Origin: Holotrichia oblita
Taxonomy: Eukaryota; Arthropoda; Insecta; Coleoptera; Scarabaeidae
Direction of reading: 5' to 3'
DNA: 64,000 nucleotides
Assembly: GCA_023690525.1 (NCBI GenBank)
Contig: CM043015.1
Span: 206,728,917-206,792,916, forward strand
Part shown: piece by piece, positions 44,750 to 56,870 of the stretch
How positions within the stretch are numbered: position 1 is the first letter of the stretch
Layout: each line of letters starts with the position of its first letter
Program-made: the position numbers and the translations under genes
Notes under the pieces: model-generated
What the model was told of the DNA's origin: nothing
What the model saw: only the letters and a program-made list of their open reading frames with translations
Databases searched by the model: none

Positions 44750-45430
44750 GATTAAATTTTGTTTGTACAAAGGTGTGGATTCAGCCGATTTAAAATGTCC
44801 TTCTCTTGGAGCATCCAAGAGAAGAACATACCAATATCAAGTCCGCTAATTCAGAAAAAAGCATTAGAATATGCAAAATTTATGGGACTTTTAGAATTTC
44901 AAGCAAGTATCGGATGGATGGAAGAGACAAAGTACAATAGAAAAAGTGATTACCAAAGAAAGTGCCCTTTTTATCGCGGACGAAACTGAGATGTTTTTCA
45001 AGTGCTTACCTTCCCCTCCGGGGGGGAGGGGGTAATTGGCAAAAGTAAAAATCTAAGATGCTTCAAAGATGTTGGTAAAATTAAACAAATCAATAACAAA
45101 GTAACACGATATATAGCACTAATTGTTGATAATTGTCTTGCACATCCTGGCAGTTTGCAACCTAAACTAAAAAGCATAAAGCTGATGTTTTTCTCCTCCA
45201 AATGCGACGTCAAAGCTGCAGCCTATCGCATCTCTTTAGTTTGCATTGGCTGAGATGAGGAGGACGAACTGCAACTGTCCGAATTAAAATAGAAATGGAC
45301 AAGACTTCGTGATTGCAATCAATCCGATATTTTAGAATGCCCGACTTATAGAAATAATCTAATTAAAAAATATGTAACATACGCAGAAAGAGCAATTAAA
45401 CCTGAAACAGCAGAAATAGTTCAATTATAA
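44750..45430 (+). pseudogene. Tigger/pogo-type transposase relic
   Basis: The CENP-B-like DNA-binding part reads FSWSIQEKNIPISSPLIQKK, ALEYAKFMGLLEFQASIGWM. The catalytic DDE domain follows, out of frame: SALFIADETEMFFKCLP (first Asp). Then come VIGKSKNLRCFKDVGKI, IALIVDNCLAHPG (second Asp) and LKSIKLMFFSS. A run of G at about 45020 replaces expected sequence after CLP. A C-terminal piece (TYAERAIKPETAEIVQL) ends near 45429. The relic is broken by frameshifts and a deletion between the blocks. The order of motifs is that of Tigger/JRK-like transposases. Confidence 0.75.
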
Positions 45431-45989
45431 AGCTATTACTAATAAAAGTGATACACAGTAAACGGAACAGGCCTAAAAACCGAACCCTGTGACACAGCAA
45501 AAAGTGAGTTTACGAGGTAGATATTTGAAACTCGATAATTATCATCATAATCATCATAAAAAAAATAATTGCATTGGAGAAATAAACCATATCGTTTATA
45601 ATAATCGTTTTTATCACACTTTTATGTTTCCCTGAAATCATTGAAGATAAATTCCTACAACGAAACATCATCCCAATAACACATTACAAGATTTATATCG
45701 ACCAGAACACCGCTACGAAATCAATATAAACAAATTTATTCATATCGCGGCAATTTTATTGGCAGAATAATCTGAAATGAATAACATCTATTTTTAAACC
45801 GGCCACGGCTTGAACCAATCGCCGCGGAGACTTCTTCGCAAGTTCCGCGATCTAAAACGCTAAGCTTGTCGGCTAGAAAAAAAGCAACAACAGCGAAACA
45901 CCGCAGATACCCAGCTCGGAGTGCATATCTTCGAAAAAACAGCATCCACACACACACACGCGCGCGTAGACATCCCCACTCGCTAAATA
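45431..45989. other. Intergenic with a CA/CG microsatellite
   Basis: No gene. A CACACACACACACACG-CGCG tract lies at about 45947-45966. G+C and CpG content rise from 45780 on. Confidence 0.5.
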
Positions 45990-46997
45990 TCGGTCCTCCG
46001 AGTCCTCTAACACCAATGACTTCCAACTTATGATATATAAAAACCGTGATCGTGGGTACAACACTAATTCAAACATCAATATATTACCCCTCCTTGTAAA
46101 CTACCGCCTCTATCTTAAGCCCCACCACGTATACACACGCACACAACCAAGAAGTTTATACTGCTGTCAAGAGGTTTCAGCGGAGAGAACTATCTTTTAT
46201 GTAGTTATACCCGTGTGCATATACTCTGCAGTCCACACTGGGGACAGGTAGTAGTAGTAGTAGTAGTAAAGGTATTGAATTCGAGAGAGCAATATCCCCC
46301 ACCACGGATTCGTTAGCTGAATACGGAGGAGTTACTTTTGATGTTCATTCCTTGCTAGAGATCCTTGCTGGCTGTTCTCTTCATTATTATTTAAGCGAGA
46401 GTATCTGCTAGTGATTACCGGACAACCCTTGTTGTATCGTTGAAAGTTTCGCGCGCGAAATGTAACATCGCCAACTTGATCGTCACGTTTTTTATTTATT
46501 TTTTAAATCGATTAAAGGATAATAGTGTTAGTTTAGTACACATACACCTATACCTCACATACAGTCTAAAAAAAGCAGAATAGGACTATATATCGTTTTG
46601 TTAAAATAGTGCGAAGTGTTTGTATAAACATCACCTAGTTTCATCAGGAGCGATTTCAAAATTAACACCACTAGATCAATGAAATCAAGTGAAAGTGTTC
46701 CTATCCCGGCAAACAACGTAACATTAGCTACCATTATCACCTATTGATGACCGCAATAGCAGTGATACATGCTACAAATACATTCGTTAATACTCTATTA
46801 GAATATGTACTAATAAGATAACTATATTATACTGTTAAAAAGTGCGACTAGAATCGAGGATATCTGTGATTTTTTTTTAAATTTTCAAAACTAGATCAAT
46901 TTATGTGATAATAATCGAAGAGAATCAGCGCAAAAATTCAACGAAGAATTCAAGATAGATAAATAAACAAGGAGAGAACGGAATCGCTAGATTAAAG
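45990..46997 (+). promoter_or_regulatory. Possible host promoter and long noncoding first exon
   Basis: This region has higher G+C and CpG content than its neighbours, contains a GTA microsatellite (46246-46268), and shows no element homology. It ends in a strong splice donor, AAAG|GTAAGA (exon end 46997). Long untranslated first exons of this kind are common in insect developmental genes. No start codon with a good frame follows, so the coding exon would be outside. This is an inference from composition and one splice signal. Confidence 0.3.
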
Positions 46998-47539
46998 GTA
47001 AGATTGTTTTATGTAATGTATCTAACGAAAACAAAAAAATTGTAATATGAAAATTCGCTTCGATCTCGATGAGCGGTTGAGCGCGATTCCTGCGAAAAGT
47101 TAGGAAATCTCAATGACAAGTTAAGCGGCGAACCTGTATCCGGCGGTGATCAATGAAAACAGATATGCAACGCTCTTTACCTACTACGATGTTTTTTTTT
47201 TCATCGCCGATTTAGATTATTTTGTACCTGTAGATATATAAAAATAAATTTTAAATTAAACAAGCTTTAATATAATACATTAGTAAACAGTAACAGACTC
47301 AAAATAGAACCCTGAAATGTTTATATCTACATAGTTAGTCTAGCCTACAACTTAACTCGATTAACAATCTAAAAGGTTAGCTTTAGGCATTGTTTTAAAC
47401 ATAAAAACTGTATTCTAACATAGGATGTCATGTCGCATTTTCAAGATAATAAACTCTAAAAACTCTAAGAATTTGATGAGCATTACCTATACGATGCATA
47501 CAACGCATTTAGATATTCGACAAAACCCTTTATCATAGC
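46998..47539. other. No gene seen
   Basis: AT-rich DNA that would be the start of an intron if the donor at 46998 is used. Confidence 0.3.
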
Positions 47540-48170
47540 ATGAATTCCACTCTTTTTAAGTCACTTCGGATATACTTAAGCTTTTCGAAGCTCTCCACCT
47601 TTAATTTGGAAATAAAAATAAAGCTGAAGGCGTCAGGTCTAGTCTGTATGGCAGATGATCTAGTAATTTTAATCAGAAAACTTTCAAAAATTTGTTTGTT
47701 TAAATCGCAGTGTGTTTTGAAGTATTATCGTGATGAAGGACAATCTCTTTTGAGGTAAAACTGGCTGCCGTTTTCTTGCCAACACTTCGAGATTTTTTCC
47801 ATTTTCACTGGATTAGGTTCTGTTGGAAACACCTATTCAACCGACTGCTGTTTTGATTCCGGTTCAAACTCATATAGGTCCAGTAATAATGCTGTAAATT
47901 GCTTTAGATCTATCTATTTTAAATTATGAGGTATCCAACGACAACAGACTTTCCTCACGCCCAAATTATTAAGTTAAATCTTGTTTATTGCGGTCATGTC
48001 AATAATTAAGGTGCTCCTAATAATCCTATACATGATTCGATTGTCGTCTTGAAAATCGTCACTAACTGACCCCCATTGAAATTTAAATACTCCTCTGGGA
48101 AGGAATTTGATCACCAAATACAGGACGAAGTGTTTGAAACATCTTATTTTGGACGCTAGGGTCGTATCTA
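47540..48170 (-). pseudogene. mariner transposase relic
   Basis: The minus strand reads RGVFKFQWGSVSDDFQDDNR, LGVRKVCCRWIPHNLK (second helix-turn-helix boundary), LDLYEFEPESKQQSVE, EIVLHHDNTSKHTAI (second catalytic Asp), DHLPYRLDLTPSALFLFPN (normally HPPYSPDLAPNDF) and RASKSLSISE. Several stops and frame changes occur, and the third Asp is lost (PSA). It is an old copy of another mariner family. Confidence 0.7.
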
Positions 48171-48789
48171 ATTATTGAAACTATCCTCTTAATTAACCAG
48201 AGTTTAAACGGTGTGAGCAACTTCAAAGTTAATCTGTAATATATCATAGAACAGCTTGCATTTACTTATATTGGATTCTCGAAAAATATAGAGTTATTTC
48301 TAGCACTTCGTTCGTTGTTCGGTGTTCCCTTGTGTCCATCCGTTTCCGATGTTAAAATTAATGAAGTTAGAATAAAGAGCGTTAAGCATCGTACCTTCTT
48401 AGAAATACAAGAAATACTAATTTGTCCCATAGTTATTTCTATCATTAAAGATTGTTAACTTTGTCACCTTTTCGAATTAAATTCTGTAGGTATTAACTTT
48501 ATGGAGTTAAATCGTAAGTAACAAACAACTTAACCGGAAATAAAATAAATTCCAAGAATTCAGTTTTATTTTAATGTATAATGGGATTGTTATATGTTGC
48601 CCTTACAAAATCCAGGCACCCTGTATATATCTACATAACTCAAATAAAAAATGTTTTGTATCATTTCCATTCGAATTAATCACCCTATAATTAAGACATC
48701 GTGCTAATTCAGAAAATTGTAACCAATTTTACATTTCAAACCCTCAGTAAATAATTGAATTTTACCTTAACAAGATATAACATGCGACA
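48171..48789. other. No gene seen
   Basis: AT-rich. AGGCACCCTGTATAT near 48615 resembles the ends of some insect DNA transposons, but no partner end was found. Confidence 0.35.
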
Positions 48790-49090
48790 ATTTTGTTTAG
48801 TCGTATAATACCAAAAACCCAAAGCTATCTAAGGATGGAAAATATTCGAGATCGCAGCTACTTCTTTGGTAGAATAGATAGACTGATTCTTGTTTCATTG
48901 ACCTAAAAATGGAAAGATATTTGAGATTAAAAAATGAATATTCACAAATATTTTTCTCCGTCACCACAATATTCCTGTTATTAACACAGAGGCTTGCCTT
49001 CCTCAAAATATTAGCTGGCGCATCATTTATATAAATAATAAGAAATACCAGACTTAAAATGGAATCCTGAAGCACTCCTGCTTTATAATT
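48790..49090 (-). pseudogene. LINE RT remnant
   Basis: The minus strand reads GVLQDSILSLVFLIIYINDA, a worn form of the GVPQGS...LxPLLFLIYINDL block, then PANILRKASLCVNN and NLKYLSIF. The YADD box cannot be placed with confidence. Upstream to 49350 the frame stays partly open, but without clear motifs. Confidence 0.5.
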
Positions 49091-49754
49091 ACTGAGTAGT
49101 ACTAAGAAGTAAGAAATTTCTTATATTATTTTCGTTTGAATTAGTCCTCCTGCAATTAAAATATTGTATTGACTCAAGAAATTATCGCCAAAAATTAAGT
49201 TCCACTTCAAACCTGTTGTCTTCAAATGTCTTCTAAGTTGTGTCGGTTGCTTCCATGTCAAAATTGAATTATTAGTTTCTTCAATAAAGTGTTGATAGCC
49301 GCAGTGTTTAAGCGACTGATTTTTCGAGTAATTGAAATCTGATCGACCTACCATTCGCTGTTGATTACAAAGCGATTAACAGCTTGGCATTATGAAAGAT
49401 GGTAAGATGCTGTCACAAAACCATTTAAACACAATTAGACACACACGAAAATTACACAGAGAGAGTTGCATGATAGACAAGCGGTACAGCTTAAGAAGTC
49501 ACTGCAACTAAATCATCACTCTCAACAATTTTGATTGTATGATATCTAGTTAAAATAATTTTGAAAATAAGCTAAATATTTTAGAGGACAAAATTAATAA
49601 AATCACCTCTTTACCTCAAGTTACCAACACATCAAATAGTAGGTAGATTTCTTAATACCTCAAATTGTACAAAATTAGAATAAATTTGCAATTGTCTGTA
49701 TGATGACTCAATCCAACAAGGTTCTAAGAAACCTTAACAATAATGAAAAACTAT

Positions 49755-49860
49755 ACAAATAAGCTTTGTAAATTTGACAAGAAGTATTTTCTATAATAGA
49801 CAATCAGAATTGTACATACCATACAAAAGACTTCTTGTGAAATTTACAAAGTTTATTTAG
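49755..49860. repeat. Hairpin with 37-nt arms
   Basis: The left arm (49755-49791) contains CTTTGTAAATTTGACAAGAA, and the right arm (49824-49860) contains its near-complement TTCTTGTGAAATTTACAAAG. The loop is about 32 nt. The size, about 106 nt, would suit a microRNA precursor or a small MITE. Nothing in the sequence decides between these. Confidence 0.7.
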
Positions 49861-50264
49861 TTAGATTTAATTAAGAAAAAACTTATTATCTATATACACT
49901 TTCTTTGATGTGTATGCCTTCTGTGACAGCTAGTCTCAATTTAAATTCAACTCGATATCCAATGAATTTAATTCATACAGTTTTATCAACAATTTTAAAT
50001 TGAAAAATCTTGACCAGGCATGCGATAATAAGCGAGGAAACCCAGTTGTTTTAGCTTCGATTAGATTCATCTGATGTTCAGTAGCTAGTCGGAAAATGAA
50101 ACAAGATCGAATGGGGCCGTCCCAGATTTTTATTTATATTTTTTTCTTAAAGTGTACAGTAAATTATACAGCACATAAATGTTTTCTTAAACAGAAATGT
50201 AATAATTTTTTTGTTAGCTACGTAAACGTCAAATAAAATCAAATATAACCTCCAAATCTGTATT
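49861..50264. other. No gene seen
   Basis: AT-rich with no recognisable content. Confidence 0.4.
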
Positions 50265-50606
50265 GTGTTAGATATTTATGTAAAAAATCGGCAATTTTAT
50301 AAAGCAATAGGCCAAAGAATATTATTAAAGGAAGATATTGTTCCACATAAATATGTTTCCGATAGTTCATCTGCTGCAATAACATCTCAGTTCATAGATT
50401 CTGCTCGCAAGAAAAAATGTAATACCTTAGGAAGTCTTGACGAAAGTGAAACACACAAAAATGTACAACGAATTTTATTCGAGAATACACGAAGTAAAGA
50501 AACGGTTATTGAAGGGGCAATAACTGAAATTACAACAGACCAAACAAAGTGTGCAAGTTTATTAAATCCACATCATCATGGTTTTATTTTTTTTTTTGTG
50601 CAATAA
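50265..50606 (+). pseudogene. Possible THAP-type protein fragment
   Basis: The frame reads FYKAIGQRILLKEDIVPHKY, then SARKKKCNTLGSLDESETHK and VQRILFENTRSKETVIEGAI. RxLLKxDxVPxxx resembles the end of a THAP zinc-finger domain (…LKPDAVPTIF) followed by the basic linker typical of such proteins. The Cys residues of the THAP finger are not seen upstream. The frame ends in a T-run (GFIFFFVQ). I am not certain of the family. Confidence 0.3.
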
Positions 50607-53599
50607 CAGTAAAACTAAAATTATAATTTTTGCAATTATCTACATCAGCTTATAGTAATCTTTAAGAATATAACATTTGTTTGAAGTAATTCATTCACGA
50701 TAAAACTTGATTCACCAAATATATAAATTGAGCAAAGATTGTGTTCAGGTTAGATCTAGAGAATTCATATTTTGTTGAACAGTTCCCAGATTAAAATTAT
50801 CAAATTCAATTCTTTAAATTAATTTGCCATTTGACTCATGAAATCTCATCATTTTGTACTCCATTTCTAGGCGTGTTTCTGGTTATAAAATTTTAACCTC
50901 GCAATCTGTCCCGTCTGTTTTCCGTTTATTTAAATTGATTTTTGATTGATCGCTCTTTTATTTGAACTACAAGTGAAAATGTATCTGAAATTAAAATATT
51001 TCTTCTGCTTCTATTTAGATCGCAACCTGTCCTTGTTGTCGTTTTAGCTATGGTGTTTTAGTTGACGTGGATATCCAGCTGTTTTTTCTCCCCCGGACGC
51101 TCTCCTTCCTTCCAGTATTTGGTCTCCAACTGCTGTTTGTACTTGTTCGTTCCGTGCTCCTTTTCTTCCTCTGGTGAATCTGAAAACGTCTCCAATTCCA
51201 CCTACCTGTCTTATATCCTAGTTCCTAATCTTATCCGTCCTTGGTTTGTCCAGAGTGTTCATCTCTATTATCGGCATCAGTTGTTTAATTTTTCCTGTAT
51301 CAACACAACACCAATTAAATTGGAACCGTATAGCTGGATAAAGACACAGCAAACGGAAGATGGAACGACAGTCACAACGATTAACTGTTAATTAACTTGC
51401 ATTAAAGAGGACTCAGCTTACTGCACTAAGATATCTGTTAACAGGACATGAGTGTCTAAAGTCATCTCGATTACTCATTTATTTATTAATTCTAAATAAA
51501 GGAAACAAGAAGCCCTGGATTACAAATCTAATTTTGATTAAACTCATTATTTAAAAAGTTTGTTGAACCGAGCTTTTTTTAACAATCGACTTATAAGAAT
51601 TTAATTAAAGCACTTTTACAAACCATAGATTAAACCGGAAATTCAATAAATACCAAATCTCAAATTTTCTAATAACTAAACAATAAAATTCTGGTCATTA
51701 ATAAGTGCCTCGTTGAGTCTCGTCTAAGTCGAGTTCTAATTACCTATTCAGAGCATATCTTCCGGGAAATTCCAAATGTACAAATTTATAAATTGTAAAG
51801 GGTTAATAATGTCGAAGATTAAGATTGTATTCAAACAATAGCTTAGCAATAGATTAACTTTCATATTTATGATGCTACTAAATACAAAGATTATTAATCC
51901 TCAACATTTAAAGTTAAAATCTATAATCAGGTATATAACAAGGTAATCATGGTTGTCTACCTTTATAATAGTATCTCCTATTGTTTTACTATACATACTT
52001 AATAGGGTATTTAACCGCCTGAAACTCCACTAAATACCGAATTAAAATCTAGTTCAGTTGAAGACAAACAGAACTCTAATTTGGAAATCAAAACAAGAAG
52101 TCTTCTTAATATGAAATTTATAATAAAGTGATACAATGATGACATGAAACTTGTTAATTGTATCGGTTTAAAAAATCGAGTTACTCATATTAAAATGTGT
52201 CACTGTTTAAATATTTATAAATGAGACATATCATGTGCGTAATGCGCACGAGATATATAGAACGAAACCAAACCGCAAATATTCCCATACTTAAAAAAAA
52301 ACAATACCTAACACGTGTAAATATAATTTAAAAATAACAATTTTCTAGAAAAACAAACGTTTAAAATGCGGGAATAAAACAATTATGGTATTCATTATCA
52401 GATTCGACTTCATCTGGCGCTATAAAGGTAATAAACAACTGTTTAACATTTTTAAAATTGACAGGTTTAGAAAAATATAAAAATTAAAAGATTAAAACCT
52501 CAAATGCCAAACCAATAAAGAACAAAACAAGAAAAAATTTATAGATCTACTCCTATTATCTAATAGTTCTAGTTAACATATCAAAAGACAAAACAAGCAG
52601 ATGTTTTCCCGAAATAGAATTTGATGCAGTTTTAATATGTAAAGATTATTTTGACGTAATAAATATAATAAAGAGTTAGAGCCGTGGTAAGAACCATCTA
52701 AGAGAAGTGCAAGAATTAATTAAATTAAGTAATTAATTAGCGACGACCATCATATTCTATACAAAACTAGATAGACGTATAAAACGCGATTAGAATTTAA
52801 CGAGAAGAAATTAGCTATTTCCAACTATATAATAGAGATATTATCCGCGAAAAAAGACGTTCGAATAAACGCGAGGGTATTCTGCCTCATTCCGCAAATG
52901 TTAATCCGGTAGCGAGTTGGCAATTTCACGGATATTATGCAGATCTTTGTGTCGACTTAACAAGGCCTGATGGCTTTCACGAAATCCCTTTCTGAATGAA
53001 GTTGCATGGAGAAAGACCTGTGCTATACATAGTTAAGAGGTAAACGTATTCGTAATACCATCGAAGATAAAAACAGCGTGAGCCCGACGACTAATAATGG
53101 GGACTCTTCTCCTTTAAAAGGTGGTTTTAGCGGATACCTGAGCGAATCCGTAGAATAGAAATGTTATTGGCTATTATGTTTCGGTTTAATTTTATCAATC
53201 TGTTGTTGTTGCCCTTTTGTGTGATCTACTAAAGTCAACGTTGAGTGAGGGTTTATTCAACAGTTAACATCTTGTAGGTTTTTTTTTCTGCGATGATGGT
53301 TTATTGTGTTAGATGTGCGTTTCGCGATTACCGATGGTAATTTGTAAGTTTAAACGAATTAAAACGAGCGTATTATGGGGAATTAGCATAATTGCGGGTA
53401 ATGAACGTTAAGTTTACTCTATGCTATGCGATTCTTAGTGTAATCTTCAAGTTAACATAATTATATTCGATGAAGTGAGGAGATGAATAACCGAGGAAGA
53501 TTTTGATAAGTATATTATTATCGTGTATAATAAGCATCTGATGGGAAAGTTTATTAAAGATTTAATTAAATTTGTACTAACTTGTTACATCTATTTTAT
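50607..53599. other. Long stretch without a supported gene
   Basis: The 109-codon frame at 51062-51391 lies in pyrimidine-rich DNA and has no motif. The part from about 52840 to 53160 is CpG-containing, without element homology, and may be host unique DNA. Confidence 0.4.
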
Positions 53600-54117
53600 A
53601 TATCTTAAAAGGTGTCCCAAACATTAAGACTTTAAAGTAGTCAAGTATTCTAAAGTACATTCAATTAAACGTTGGCATCCTTCCACTAAAATATTCTGAA
53701 CTACATGCCATAATGTTCGAGTATTGTACGATCTAGCATTTTGTACACTTCTCTTAACATCCAATTCTGAACCCGTTTGGCCGTATGTTTGGGATCGTAC
53801 TACCACCATCATGCCTGATTATCTTTTTGGTTGTACTGTGAAAGAGACTCTGCGTTTACAGGTCATCGAACATACTGTTTACCTATCTTCTCGTAGAATA
53901 GCTCAATTTTTGTCTAGTTGGATCACAAGATATTGCGACTAAACTGCAGACGCAGTAAAAGGTTTAAATTTTGCCATTTAAATAATTATCCTTACCGTTT
54001 GTGGAGATGCTTCTCTATTTCTTCCTCTGGTATATACTTACAAAAAGTATTTGTAAAAGAAAATAATCTTAGCAACAGTCATGGTGGTTTGTTTACCCTG
54101 TATATAATAATGTATAA
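53600..54117. other. Unassigned block, perhaps part of a transposon
   Basis: It begins near GGTGTCCCAAAC (53611) and ends near ACCCTGTATATAAT (54094), phrases common at insect DNA-transposon ends. I found no inverted pairing between them. A 72-codon open frame on the plus strand (53724-53942) is not recognisable. Confidence 0.3.
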
Positions 54118-54119
54118 TA

Positions 54120-54350
54120 TCTTTCAATTCCTGAAATATTTCCACCTACAGGTCAATAAATCAACAATTTTTTGTTGATAGGCATGGCCATTTATATTAT
54201 TAGTATTTTGACACATATTAAATGCCAATCTCTTCCACTGAAGAAGTCTTTTTAACAAAAACATAATATTATATTTTCTGGAATAAATTGGTATTTAATT
54301 AATTGTTGTTTTATTGACCTGTAAGTGGAAATATTTCAGGAATTGAAAGA
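54120..54350. mobile_element. MITE, 231 bp, with about 48-bp TIRs
   Basis: The left arm 54120-54167 (TCTTTCAATTCCTGAAATAT ...) and right arm 54303-54350 are inverted copies with only two mismatches. TA lies directly outside on both sides (54118-54119 and 54351-54352), which fits Tc1/mariner-type mobilisation. The 135-bp centre is AT-rich and noncoding. No autonomous partner with these ends is seen in this window. Confidence 0.9.
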
Positions 54351-54352
54351 TA

Positions 54353-55054
54353 AGTACATAAAGCTCACAAAATAGATATATTAAATATATAATATAGTAT
54401 ATAATTATGCGTGGGTTATTGTTACTAAAATAAACTCACTACTTTTGTAAATCTGTGCATTTCTCTTAGGCGGTATAAGACTTCCTTTCAACATATCTTG
54501 TCAAAGCTTAAGATCTTGATCGATAAAGTAGCACTCTTTATTTCGACCGATAAAAACGACAATAAAACAAGAAATTAAATATAGTTTTATGCACTTTAAC
54601 TCTTCATTGTATTAAATAAATATGCGCCACCGTCTGTTAGCAAACTTTCTACGAAATCTAGATTCTTATATCTAAATCGGTATTATAGATTTCTACGTTA
54701 CGCAAAACCGGAAAATCTTGATTTTTGTTTTTAATATACGCAAGCTGGATTTCAATCAAAATAAAGACATGATGGTTTCAACTGTAATATAAATATTAAA
54801 GAAGAGAGCATCGATAAATTTCGAATTTCAAAATTTTAATAAAAGAATTTTTAATTAGTAGGATGTTAGGTTTAAAATCTTGGTCGAAAAATAATATAAT
54901 AATTACTGCAAAAACTAATTCTTGTGTGCTTTTAGCATTCAGAACAGCATTAATTAAAATCCATTTACACCAACAATTTTTGTGTCCGAATAGTCCCTCA
55001 TATCACGGTTGAAAGGCAGACTATTATTGAAAAAGGATTATATTCAACGCCAAA
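54353..55054. other. No gene seen
   Basis: AT-rich DNA with nothing that I can assign. Confidence 0.4.
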
Positions 55055-55056
55055 TA

Positions 55057-56059
55057 CAAGGTGGCGCAAAAGTAATGTCATCATTCGAATTGGCGGCCAC
55101 TTTGTTATAAATGAGAAAAAAAACAGCTCTGTTTTCATAAAAAGATTATTTGAAAGTGTGAAATTGATGACATTAACTGGACAAAATTATTTCAAATTGA
55201 CGATTTCTTCTTCAATGTTAGCTTTCAAGACTTGCAAGCTTCATGATGGTTTGTTGTGGTAAACGCGAGATTTTAAAAAGCTCCGAAAGAAGAAGTCTGC
55301 TGTTAGATCTGGTGATTTGGACTGCCAGTTAAAATCTCCAAAACGAGAGATAGCTCGAGCTGTGTGAGCGGTTGCTCCGTCCTGTTGAAACCAGCAATGA
55401 TCGAGACCCAATGCAGCAACTTGCGGCAACCTGTGCCATCGGTATCTTCAGAAAAATAAGAGCGAATCATTTTTCTCTCCCCAAATGCCGCACCAAATAG
55501 TCACTTTGAGGAAATGCAATGGCTCTTCTTGCATTTTATGTGGATTCCCTGTGCCCCAGAAACGTAAATTTTGATTGTTAACATAACCGCTTAAGTGGAA
55601 ATGGATTTCGTCGCCCATTATGGTTTTTGATACGAAATCATCCTCTTCTTGCACTAGGTTCAACAGAGTATGGCAAGAAGTTAACCTTGTCCGACGGTTA
55701 GCAGGCAGCAATTCGTATACAGTTTGCACTTTGTAGGGGAACATTTTCAAATCTTTCACCAAAATTCGTTACAACAAACGTCTACTGATGCCTAATTGTG
55801 TGTATCGTCGTCTCGTTTGTGGATTCTCTCTAACGTCGCAGTACGAGGCCAGCCACTTCCTGCAAAGCTTAATTGTTCGAGCTCATAGAACACGCAGTAA
55901 CAATAACTCAACGTTGTTGAAGTGTGTATCGCTCAATGGCTTGTTGACAACTAATTCTCTACATATCTGTATCATAAATGTCAAAGCACAGCGACATTTG
56001 GCGCCATCTCTAAAAACGGCAGCCAATTCAAATTATGACATTACTTTTGCGCCACCTTG
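55057..56059 (-). mobile_element. Complete-ended DD41D element, 1003 bp
   Basis: The TIRs begin CAAGGTGGCGCAAAAGTAAT on the left; the right end is its inverse, ATTACTTTTGCGCCACCTTG. The match runs for about 25 bp without a mismatch and up to 40 bp with a few. TA flanks are at 55055-55056 and 56060-56061. It carries the transposase described next. Confidence 0.92.
55241..56000 (-). pseudogene. DD41D (rosa-like) transposase, broken
   Basis: On the minus strand the N-terminal part is in pieces (ERYTLQQR near 55940, then RRRYTQLGIS and LLQRILVKDLKMFPYKVQTV). The catalytic part reads TIMGDEIHFHLSGYVNNQNL (first Asp), RFWGTGNPHKMQEEPLHFLK and VTIWCGIWGEK, then LDHCWFQQDGATAHTARA (second Asp). A deletion removes about 15 residues before ISRFGDFNWQSKSPDLT. 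The last block, ADFFFRSFLKSRVYHNKPS, holds the third Asp. Frameshifts and the deletion make it inactive. The ends are intact, so it could be mobilised in trans. Confidence 0.85.
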
Positions 56060-56199
56060 TATTACAAAACAACGGTGAAAAGTTACTGAAAAGAAATTCT
56101 TAACTGTGCTGCTGAGTGTATACATTGTCAGGTTTTATTTTCTGTCTAAACATAATAAAATGTATGCTGTATTCTGTAATTTGACAGCTGTCAAGACTG

Positions 56200-56870
56200 T
56201 TATGAATGGAACTATACAGGATGGTTGGTTTTTCATTGTCCACCCTATATCAGCTTTTTTATCAAAAATACAAAAAAATGTTAGAGGAAAATGTTTTTTA
56301 TCTTGAAATGGTCTATCATATTGCATCATTAGTAATCTTTCATAGCTCTCTGATTTTTTGCAGCGATAATCAACTTTAATTTGTTTAATGGAATGGTTTC
56401 TGTAAAAATGAATCCTGATTAAATTTTCTTTGTCATAATATGTCACAAGTTGACATATGTGTAGCATTTGTTTACGGAAACGAAATAATAAGTAAAACAA
56501 TGGAAAATTAAAATTTGCTTTTTCTAATGTGTCATAATAATTGTTCAAATTGTTCAGGCTCGGGTAATTATGTTCCTCCTGGCGTTTTGCAGCATTGCAG
56601 GTGTAATTAGCAAGCAAGCTGCAGTAATTTTATTCTTCAGTTCCTGAATATTTTGAGAAGGAGTATCATAAACTAGATTTTTCAAAACACTCCATACAAA
56701 AAAATCGAGGATTGATAAATCAGGCGATCTGGCAAGCTACAAAATTGGTCCTCTGTTGCCGATCCAATTTTGACCAAATTCATTTTGTAGATAATTTGTT
56801 ACTGCAGCTCCATCATGAGGTCATGTTGGAACCACAAGTTTTGTCTTAAAGCTAATGGGATGTAGGGGAG
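56200..56870 (-). pseudogene. Second Tc1/mariner-superfamily relic
   Basis: The minus strand reads AAVTNYLQNEFGQNWIGNRG, then LARSPDLSILDFFVWSVLKN (third catalytic Asp), LVYDTPSQNIQELKNKITAA and CLLITPAMLQNA. This differs from the DD41D block (the WIGNRGP step before SPDL) and points to another branch of IS630/Tc1/mariner transposases common in insects. The open frame that continues to 56135 encodes no known motif and is probably 3' flank. The end may be near GGATGGTTGG (56220). Confidence 0.55.

Noticed and set aside
48600..48630. AGGCACCCTGTATAT as the end of a transposon
   Set aside because: The phrase is common at insect transposon ends, but no inverted partner or target duplication was found.
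51062..51391. 109-codon frame on the plus strand
   Set aside because: Pyrimidine-rich DNA yields Ser/Pro/Leu/Phe codons, and no motif is present.
53611..54105. GGTGTCCCAAAC and ACCCTGTATA as paired ends of one element
   Set aside because: The two phrases are not inverted copies of each other, so I list the block as unassigned.
56135..56617. 160-codon open frame on the minus strand
   Set aside because: AT-rich, no motif in most of it. It lies downstream of a transposase C-terminus in another frame and is best explained by chance.
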